6,570 nt of DNA from Pseudomonadota bacterium. GTDB lineage: Bacteria; Pseudomonadota; Alphaproteobacteria; Rhizobiales; Kaistiaceae. Below the pieces are notes generated by a model that saw only the letters and a program-made list of their open reading frames with translations, was not told where the DNA came from and made no database searches. Location of the stretch: positions 1 to 6,570 of the forward strand of contig JAEZEN010000403.1 in the NCBI GenBank assembly GCA_023433185.1. The letters run 5' to 3'. Positions 1 through 4,240 of the stretch are shown here, in pieces. Numbering within the stretch: position 1 is the stretch's first letter; every line of letters starts with the position of its first letter. The translations under genes and the position numbers were made by a program.

Positions 1-383
1 GGGTCGGCGAGGTGGACCATGACGGGCCGGCCGTGGCGTGGCGGCGCGTCGAGGAGGGCGGCGCCATCGCCGTAGACCGCGGCGCAGGCCACCACCCCGG
101 CCTGGACGGCGTCGAGCGCGGGATGGACGCCGTCGTCGAAGCCGATGGCGCCGATCTGGCCCCTGGTCACGTCCCGGGTGTTGAGCGCCTTCGCCGCCGC
201 GGCGCAGTCGTCGTCGACGGCGAGCGTGACGTAGCCCTCCTCGGCATAGAGGTCGGCAAGCGCGGTGAAGTCCCTGGCCCGGCCGGCGCCGGCGAAAAGG
301 ATCAGCCCCGGGCCGGCACCGCTCTCGGGGACGGCGAGGTAGCCACGTCCCGCCCCGACCTCGATCCAACCCGGTGCCGTCAT
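1..383 (-). CDS. Dienelactone-hydrolase-like alpha/beta hydrolase, partial, Cys nucleophile replaced
   Basis: The 127 visible residues, read from an ATG at 381-383, run off the left edge of the window. A GAAGAGG ribosome binding site lies at 389-395. The fold is that of dienelactone hydrolase-type alpha/beta hydrolases: GYLAVPESGAGPGLILF (residues 14-30) is the first strand region, ADLYAEEGYVTLAVD (43-57) is the typical segment before the nucleophile, and QIGAIGFDDGV (76-86) sits where the family has a G-x-C-x-G-G elbow. Here Asp83 occupies the Cys position. The stretch between residues 57 and 76 is also much shorter than in usual family members. AAVYGDG (101-107) matches the strand and YG motif after the elbow. 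The start is well placed and the reading frame is clean, so this looks like a real but divergent protein rather than a decayed gene. The substrate is unknown. The neighbouring cyclase-family hydrolase hints at catabolism of an aromatic or heterocyclic compound. The rest of the active site (Asp and His) lies outside the window. Confidence 0.75.
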   Translation of the reverse strand, partial: MTAPGWIEVGAGRGYLAVPESGAGPGLILFAGAGRARDFTALADLYAEEGYVTLAVDDDCAAAAKALNTRDVTRGQIGAIGFDDGVHPALDAVQAGVVACAAVYGDGAALLDAPPRHGRPVMVHLAD

Positions 384-551
384 CGTCGCCTCTTCGCGCC
401 GGGCGTCCCGCAACCCTCGCGCGCTTTCCCCTCCGCGCCCGGGCAGGGAAAGGCAGGCGAGGCCGCCCCGGAATTACTTTACCCTTAAAAGAATGGACCG
501 GGCCGGAGCGTCTGTCAAAGCGGAAGCGAGGCCGTCCCGACTTGCCGGCAA

Positions 552-592
552 AGTTGAAGCTTGAAGTCTCTTGGTCCTGTGAAACAATTCCG
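552..592 (+). promoter_or_regulatory. Promoter/operator-like repeat, distal copy
   Basis: AGTTGAAGCTTGAAGT (552-567) matches the proximal copy at 14 of 16 positions, with an intact right half. It is followed by TTGAAG (561-566) as a possible -35 and AACAAT (583-588) as a possible -10, 16 bp apart. The downstream GTGAAACAATT segment also recurs in the other copy (8 of 11 bases), so the duplication covers the whole unit and not only the palindrome. If it is active on the plus strand, it would give a leader of about 230 nt before the cyclase gene. It could equally be a remote operator for DNA looping. Confidence 0.45.
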
Positions 593-753
593 GCGGACGC
601 GTCGTCTCGACACGAGCGATCGGCCTTCCGGGGAACCTGCCGACCAAGCGGACGGCGGCCACCCCGCGCCGCGAGGGAAACGAGACCAGGAAAGCCCGAT
701 CCCCGGCCCGGCAGGGCGCGGGAACGATGCTGCGCGTCCGCTCCGGCCGAACC

Positions 754-796
754 ACTTCAAGCTTGAAGTTTCTGGGGCCGCCTGAGACAGTTGCCG
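754..796 (+). promoter_or_regulatory. Promoter/operator of the cyclase gene, proximal copy with perfect 16-bp palindrome
   Basis: ACTTCAAGCTTGAAGT (754-769) is a perfect 16-bp palindrome, the sort of site bound by dimeric repressors of the MarR or a similar class. Its right half provides TTGAAG (763-768) as a possible -35, and GACAGT (786-791) follows after 17 bp as a weak -10. The expected transcript start near 798 would give a leader of about 30 nt before the ATG at 829. A repressor bound at the palindrome would block this promoter. The regulator family is my inference; no regulator gene is in the window. Confidence 0.5.
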
Positions 797-828
797 CTGT
801 TCAGGAAGCCGCCCAGGGAGACGACACC

Positions 829-1611
829 ATGTCCGCCGATCTCTTGATGCAATTCGCGAGTGCCATCGCCGATGGCAAGGTCAAGGTGATCGACCTGACG
901 CAGACGCTGCGGCCCTCGACCCCGGTGATCCAGCTGCCGCCGCCCTTCGCGCCGTCCGATCCGTTCTCGATCAGCGTCATCTCGAACTACGACGAGCGCG
1001 GCCCGGCCTGGTACTGGAACAACCTCAAGCTCGGCGAGCACACCGGCACGCATTTCGACGCGCCGATCCACTGGGTGAGCGGCAAGGATTATTCCGACGG
1101 CGCCACGGACACGATCCCGGTGCAGCGCTTCATCGCCCCGGCGGTGGTGATCGACTGCTCGAAGGAGGCCGCGACGGACGAGAAGTTCCTCTGCGAGCCG
1201 TCGCACATCGAGGCGTTCGAGGCGCAGCATGGCCGCATCCCCGAGGGCGCCTGGGTGCTGATGCGCACCGACTGGTCGAAGCGCGACGACCCGGCCCGCT
1301 TTCTGAACATGAAGGAGGATGGCCCGCATGTCCCCGGCCCGAGCGCGGCCTGCGTGAAGCTCCTGGTCGAGGAGCGGAACGTCAATGGCTGGGGCGTCGA
1401 GGCGGTCGGCACCGATGCCGGCCAGGCCTTCGCCTTCGAGCCGGCCTTCCCGGCGCATCACCTGATGCACGGCGCCAACAAGTTCGGGCTCGCGAGCCTC
1501 GCCAATCTCGACCAGCTGCCGCCGACCGGGGGGATCCTCATCACCACGCCGCTCAAGATCGAGAAGGGGTCGGGCAGCCCGATCCGGGCGCTGGCGCTGG
1601 TCGCGGCCTGA
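829..1611 (+). CDS. Cyclase family amidohydrolase, isatin hydrolase / kynurenine formamidase-like
   Basis: This 260-residue protein belongs to the cyclase family (Pfam Cyclase, PF04199), whose members are metal-dependent (Mn or Zn) hydrolases of cyclic amides or formamides. The signature HTGTHFDAPIH spans residues 71-81, so His71, His75, Asp77 and His81 are the expected metal and catalytic ligands. Other family-like blocks are IDLTQTL (21-27), GTDAGQ (194-199), PAHHLMHGANKFG (208-220) and ANLDQLPPTGG (225-235). The WYWNNLKLGEHTGTHFDAPI stretch (61-80) fits isatin hydrolase-like members better, to my recollection, than KynB proteins, which are about 210 residues long. I chose the ATG at 829 because AGGGAG lies 8-9 nt upstream (815-820); a longer frame from 727 would run through the palindrome and promoter-like repeat. 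There is no signal peptide, so the protein is probably cytoplasmic. It likely opens a ring amide such as isatin or a related compound, but the substrate cannot be settled from sequence alone. Confidence 0.9.
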   Translation: MSADLLMQFASAIADGKVKVIDLTQTLRPSTPVIQLPPPFAPSDPFSISVISNYDERGPAWYWNNLKLGEHTGTHFDAPIHWVSGKDYSDGATDTIPVQRFIAPAVVIDCSKEAATDEKFLCEPSHIEAFEAQHGRIPEGAWVLMRTDWSKRDDPARFLNMKEDGPHVPGPSAACVKLLVEERNVNGWGVEAVGTDAGQAFAFEPAFPAHHLMHGANKFGLASLANLDQLPPTGGILITTPLKIEKGSGSPIRALALVAA

Positions 1612-1621
1612 GGCGACGTGC

Positions 1622-1648
1622 AAAGGGCAGGCGCGGCGCCTGCCCTTT
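1622..1648. terminator. Bidirectional intrinsic terminator hairpin
   Basis: AAAGGGCAGGCG (1622-1633) and CGCCTGCCCTTT (1637-1648) form a perfect 12-bp stem around a CGG triloop. It lies 10 nt after the cyclase stop codon and 35 nt after the stop of the convergent Rieske ferredoxin gene. The A-run on one side and the T-run on the other make it usable in both directions, although the U-tract is only three bases. Confidence 0.85.
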
Positions 1649-1683
1649 CGGATGCTGCGGTCGGGCCGGGGCCCAGCCGCCGT

Positions 1684-2001
1684 TCAGGTCACCGCGATCA
1701 GCACGTTGCCGCCGTCGACCTTGACCTTGTAGGTCTTGAGGTTGACGCAGACCGGCGCGCCCTTGGCCTGGCCGGTGCGGTAGTCGAAGCGGCCATTGTG
1801 CTTGGGGCACTCGATGATGTCGTCGAGCACGAGGCCGTCCGACAGGTAGGCGTGCTCGTGGGTGCAGATGCCGTCGGTGGCATAGTACTCGTCGTCGGGC
1901 GAGCGGTAGATGGCATAGACGTGGCCGCCATGGTCGAAGCGGATCACGTCCTCCGGCTCGATGTCGTCGGTGGCACAGGCGACGACCCAGTTCTCATTCA
2001 T
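1684..2001 (-). CDS. mocE: MocE-type Rieske [2Fe-2S] ferredoxin
   Basis: This 105-residue protein is a stand-alone Rieske ferredoxin. The cluster ligands are Cys46 and His48 in CTHEHAYLSDG (46-56), and Cys65 and His68 in CPKHNGRFDYRTG (65-77), the standard CxH...CxxH pattern. Length and motifs fit the MocE family, named for the ferredoxin partner of the MocD oxygenase in rhizobial rhizopine catabolism. Such ferredoxins pass electrons from a reductase to a cytoplasmic oxygenase. The ATG at 1999-2001 has GGGAAG 9 nt upstream (2011-2016). The gene follows adhC by 44 bp on the same strand, so the two are probably co-transcribed and ended by the hairpin at 1622-1648. No oxygenase or reductase gene is present, so its partner must lie elsewhere or be shared. 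The family call is strong; the biological substrate is inference. Confidence 0.88.
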   Translation of the reverse strand: MNENWVVACATDDIEPEDVIRFDHGGHVYAIYRSPDDEYYATDGICTHEHAYLSDGLVLDDIIECPKHNGRFDYRTGQAKGAPVCVNLKTYKVKVDGGNVLIAVT

Positions 2002-2045
2002 TCGCTTGGTCTTCCCGTGGCTGTTGTGGTGCGAGAGCGTCGGTG

Positions 2046-3173
2046 TCAGTAGACGACGACGCTGCGGATCGACTCACCCTTGTGCATGAGGTCGAAGCCC
2101 TGGTTGATCTCCGGCAGCGGCAGGATGTGGGTGATCATCGGATCGATCTCGATCTTCTTGTCCATGTACCAGTCGACGATCTTCGGCACGTCGGTCCGGC
2201 CGCGGGCACCGCCGAAGGCCGTCCCCTTCCAGACGCGGCCGGTGACGAGCTGGAACGGACGGGTAGAGATTTCCGCCCCGGCCGGCGCGACGCCGATGAT
2301 CACCGACACGCCCCAGCCGCGGTGGCAGGATTCGAGGGCCTGGCGCATGACATTGACGTTGCCGGTGCAGTCGAAGGTGTAGTCGGCGCCGCCGATCTGG
2401 TCGGCGCCCTTCTTGGTCATGTCGACGAGCAGCGGCACGAGGTCCTTGCCGGCTTCCCCGGCATTGACGAAATGGGTCATGCCGAAGCGCTCGCCCCATT
2501 CCTTGCGGTCCGGATTGAGGTCGACGCCGATGATCATGTCGGCGCCGGCGAGGCGCAGCCCCTGGATGACATTGAGGCCGATGCCGCCGAGGCCGAACAC
2601 GATGGCCTTCGACCCGGGCTCGACCTTCGCCGTGTTGAGCACGGCGCCGACGCCGGTGGTCACGCCGCAGCCGATGTAGCAGATCTTGTCGAAGGGCGCG
2701 TCCTCGCGGACCTTGGCGACGGCGATCTCCGGCAGCACCGTGAAATTCGCGAAGGTCGAGCAGCCCATGTAGTGGTGGATGGGCTTGCCCTGGAAGGAGA
2801 AGCGGGAGGTGCCGTCCGGCATCAGGCCCTGGCCCTGCGTCGCGCGGATCGCCGTGCAGAGGTTGGTCTTCCGCGACAGGCAGGACGGGCACTGCCGGCA
2901 CTCGGGCGTGTAGAGCGGGATCACGTGGTCGCCCGGCTTGACCGAGGTGACGCCCGGCCCGACCTCCACGATGACGCCGGCGCCTTCGTGGCCGAGGATC
3001 GCCGGGAACAGCCCCTCCGGGTCGGCGCCCGAGAGCGTGAACTCGTCGGTGTGGCAGATACCCGTCGCCTTGATCTCGACCAGCACCTCGAAGGCCTTCG
3101 GCCCCTCGAGCTGCACGGTCTCGATCTGGAGCGGCTTTCCGGCCTCGAAGGCCACTGCGGCGCGCACGTCCAT
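2046..3173 (-). CDS. adhC: S-(hydroxymethyl)glutathione dehydrogenase, class III alcohol dehydrogenase
   Basis: This 375-residue zinc alcohol dehydrogenase (also named flhA or frmA) oxidises S-hydroxymethylglutathione, the spontaneous adduct of formaldehyde and glutathione, to S-formylglutathione using NAD+. It also has GSNO reductase activity in characterised relatives. Catalytic zinc ligands are Cys40, His62 and Cys169. Structural zinc ligands are Cys92, Cys95, Cys98 and Cys106. The Rossmann motif GLGGIG is at 194-199, with Asp218 in GVDLN giving NAD preference. Arg110 in [10 protein letters not shown] corresponds to the glutathione-binding Arg115 of human class III enzyme, supporting glutathione dependence. 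Length and sequence resemble Paracoccus FlhA, including the DQIGGADY loop (258-265). I chose the ATG at 3171-3173 because AGGGAG lies at 3184-3189; a longer in-frame start at 3242 adds 23 unlike residues. It heads an operon with the Rieske ferredoxin and diverges from hsp20. A glutathione hydrolase partner (fghA) is not next to it. Confidence 0.96.
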   Translation of the reverse strand: MDVRAAVAFEAGKPLQIETVQLEGPKAFEVLVEIKATGICHTDEFTLSGADPEGLFPAILGHEGAGVIVEVGPGVTSVKPGDHVIPLYTPECRQCPSCLSRKTNLCTAIRATQGQGLMPDGTSRFSFQGKPIHHYMGCSTFANFTVLPEIAVAKVREDAPFDKICYIGCGVTTGVGAVLNTAKVEPGSKAIVFGLGGIGLNVIQGLRLAGADMIIGVDLNPDRKEWGERFGMTHFVNAGEAGKDLVPLLVDMTKKGADQIGGADYTFDCTGNVNVMRQALESCHRGWGVSVIIGVAPAGAEISTRPFQLVTGRVWKGTAFGGARGRTDVPKIVDWYMDKKIEIDPMITHILPLPEINQGFDLMHKGESIRSVVVY

Positions 3174-3286
3174 GTTCGTCGGTCTCCCTGTCGGCATTCC
3201 AGACTGTCGGGACGCCGTGCCACAGGCCGCCGGAGCGCGCAAGGCCGCGCGTCGCGGTGGCCTGATGGAAGTCCCTCAGCGGGCCA

Positions 3287-3343
3287 TGGTGAAGCCCCTC
3301 GACGCGTGGGACGGGCACGGCCGGTCGCAGAACGGCTTCACCA
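3287..3343. repeat. Widely spaced 10-bp inverted repeat
   Basis: The arms TGGTGAAGCC and GGCTTCACCA are perfectly complementary, with a 37-bp spacer and centres 47 bp apart. It sits about 115-170 bp upstream of the adhC start and about 50 bp upstream of the hsp20 -35 box. It could be a pair of regulator half-sites or a folded RNA element, or could be chance in GC-rich DNA. Confidence 0.35.
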
Positions 3344-3389
3344 GGACTCCCGGGAATTCCAGAGCCATTCGGCGCAATTCCGGCCCCTG

Positions 3390-3418
3390 CTTGAACCGCC
3401 GCCGTCCAAGCGCCATAT
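3390..3418 (+). promoter_or_regulatory. Sigma-32 (RpoH)-type heat-shock promoter of hsp20
   Basis: CTTGAA (3390-3395), a 15-bp spacer, and CGCCATAT (3411-3418) match the heat-shock consensus CTTGAA-N13-17-CCCCATNT with one mismatch. The transcript would start near 3425 and leave a leader of about 60 nt before the hsp20 ATG at 3484. The location directly upstream of a small heat-shock gene makes the assignment convincing. Confidence 0.75.
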
Positions 3419-3441
3419 CAGTCCGGTCGGATGCCGCCGAA

Positions 3442-3476
3442 GGGTCCGTCGATCAGGTCGCTTCCGTGAAGGACCC
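3442..3476 (+). promoter_or_regulatory. Possible RNA thermometer covering the hsp20 ribosome binding site
   Basis: In the hsp20 leader, GGGUC (3442-3446) can pair with GACCC (3472-3476), and CUUC (3461-3464) can pair with GAAG (3468-3471) across a CGU triloop. Stacked together, these helices would hide the GAAGGA ribosome binding site (3468-3473) that serves the ATG at 3484. ROSE-type thermometers are known in front of many rhizobial small heat-shock genes. The pairing was worked out by eye and I did not see a canonical ROSE sequence. Confidence 0.4.
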
Positions 3477-3483
3477 GCTGCCG

Positions 3484-3936
3484 ATGACCCGTATCACACC
3501 GTTCTCCAGCCATCTTCTCCTCGGCTTCGATCAACTGGAACAGGCCGTCGATCGCCTGTCCAAGGGTTCCGGCGACGGTTACCCGCCCTACAATGTGGAG
3601 AAGATCAAGGCACCCGAGGGCACGGAAGTCCTCAGGATCACGCTCGCGGTCGCCGGCTTCGGCGAAGACGACCTCGAGATCACGATCGAGGAGAACGAAC
3701 TGGTGATCCGGGGACGACAGGCGGAATCGGGGGAACCGCGCGTGTTCCTCCATCGCGGCATCGCCACGCGGCACTTTCAGCGTACCTTCGTCCTCGCCGA
3801 AGGGATCGAGGTGCTCTCGGCCAGACTTGAGGAGGGGCTTTTGTCGATCGACCTGACGCGACCGCCCGTCGAGCGGGCCGTACGCAGGGTCGTGATCAAC
3901 CGGCGCGTCTCAGGGGCCGCGCCGCGGAAGGAGTGA
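3484..3936 (+). CDS. Small heat-shock protein, Hsp20 / alpha-crystallin family
   Basis: This 150-residue cytoplasmic chaperone is expected to form oligomers that hold unfolding proteins during heat stress for later refolding by DnaK and ClpB. The alpha-crystallin domain covers about residues 34-128. LRITLAVAGFGEDDLEI (50-66) is the classic first block, followed by ENELVIRG (70-77), the FLHRGIATRHFQRTFVL segment (88-104), and LEEGLLSIDL (115-124), which replaces the usual A-x-x-x-G-V-L-x-I motif. VVI (136-138) near the C-terminus fits the I-x-I/V tail motif used in oligomer assembly. I chose the ATG at 3484 because GAAGGA lies 10 nt upstream (3468-3473); an in-frame GTG at 3466 overlaps that site. 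The sigma-32-type promoter and leader hairpin suggest heat induction. The downstream DUF1150 gene is only 6 bp away, so the two form an operon. Confidence 0.94.
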   Translation: MTRITPFSSHLLLGFDQLEQAVDRLSKGSGDGYPPYNVEKIKAPEGTEVLRITLAVAGFGEDDLEITIEENELVIRGRQAESGEPRVFLHRGIATRHFQRTFVLAEGIEVLSARLEEGLLSIDLTRPPVERAVRRVVINRRVSGAAPRKE

Positions 3937-3942
3937 CGAGTC

Positions 3943-4197
3943 ATGGAAAGCAATGAGAAGCAGGTGATGCCGCGCGACCATTTCGCCGATCTCGGCGGGG
4001 GCAAGATCGCCTATATCCGCGCGATGAACGGTGCCGAGGCCAAGGGCATGTTCCCCGGCCTTCCCGAGATCGAGCCCGACCTCCAGCTCTGGGCGCTGCT
4101 CGCCGCCGACGGTACACCGATCATGGTATCCGACAGCCGCGAGGCGGCGGTCATGAACGCCCACGAGAACGATCTCGAGACGGTGAGCATCCACTGA
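3943..4197 (+). CDS. DUF1150 family protein
   Basis: This 84-residue soluble protein matches the DUF1150 family, whose function is not known. The recognisable parts are LGGGKIAYIR (17-26), LWALLAADGTPIMVSDSREA (49-68) and the tail NDLETVSIH (76-84). The ADGTPIM...SREAA segment is the family's most conserved part as I know it. AAGGAG (3928-3933) lies 9 nt before the ATG and overlaps the last codons of hsp20, pointing to coupled translation; this supports the first ATG over Met9. Members often sit directly after small heat-shock genes in alphaproteobacteria, so it may act with Hsp20 or be co-induced by heat. That functional link is inference from gene order only. It has no membrane segment, signal peptide or cysteine. 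Confidence 0.88.
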   Translation: MESNEKQVMPRDHFADLGGGKIAYIRAMNGAEAKGMFPGLPEIEPDLQLWALLAADGTPIMVSDSREAAVMNAHENDLETVSIH

Positions 4198-4207
4198 ATG
4201 CCCTGCG

Positions 4208-4240
4208 GGCGGTGGTGCGGTTTCAGTCCGCACCGCCGCC
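4208..4240. terminator. Hairpin between convergent genes, overlapping a stop codon
   Basis: GGCGGTGGTGCGG (4208-4220) pairs with CCGCACCGCCGCC (4228-4240) over 13 bp with one G-U wobble and a 7-nt loop. It begins 10 nt after the DUF1150 stop. The stop codon of the convergent acyl-CoA synthetase/GNAT gene (4223-4225) lies in the loop, and its last codons form one arm. No good U-tract follows on either side, so its efficiency as an intrinsic terminator is uncertain. Confidence 0.6.

Larger units (their letters stand above)
384..828. other. Divergent intergenic region with duplicated regulatory repeat
   Basis: This 445-bp gap separates the divergent DLH-like and cyclase genes. The open frames inside it lack a convincing ribosome binding site and recognisable protein motifs, so I call no gene. 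It contains two related repeat units (552-592 and 754-796), listed separately, and an AT-rich patch near 473-494 that could carry the promoter of the leftward gene, although no convincing -35/-10 pair is visible there. Confidence 0.6.
3174..3483. other. Divergent intergenic region between adhC and hsp20
   Basis: This 310-bp gap has no convincing gene. It holds the hsp20 heat-shock promoter (3390-3418) and leader hairpin, and a perfect 10-bp inverted repeat, TGGTGAAGCC (3287-3296) with GGCTTCACCA (3334-3343), separated by 37 bp. I could not identify a clear -35/-10 pair for adhC, so its promoter position is open. Confidence 0.6.

Noticed and set aside
374..785. Several overlapping short open frames in the divergent intergenic region on both strands
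   Set aside because: None has a convincing ribosome binding site or family motif, and they run through the repeat units that look regulatory.
727..828. N-terminal extension of the cyclase by 34 codons
   Set aside because: The extension crosses the palindrome and promoter-like element, is unlike family N-termini, and the ATG at 829 has its own AGGGAG.
757..1623. Minus-strand open frame of 288 codons opposite the cyclase gene
   Set aside because: Arg-rich shadow of a well-supported gene, with no recognisable motif.
3188..3210. Two CTGTCGG direct repeats upstream of adhC
   Set aside because: Seven bases is too short to separate from chance in this composition.
3174..3242. N-terminal extension of AdhC by 23 codons
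   Set aside because: The family starts near MDVRAAV, and AGGGAG precedes the ATG at 3173.
2043..3830. Long plus-strand open frame (about 595 codons) opposite adhC and running into hsp20
   Set aside because: It is antisense to a certain adhC gene, its composition is the Asp/Val/Ala/Arg/Gly-rich pattern typical of GC-rich shadow frames, and it shows no domain motif.
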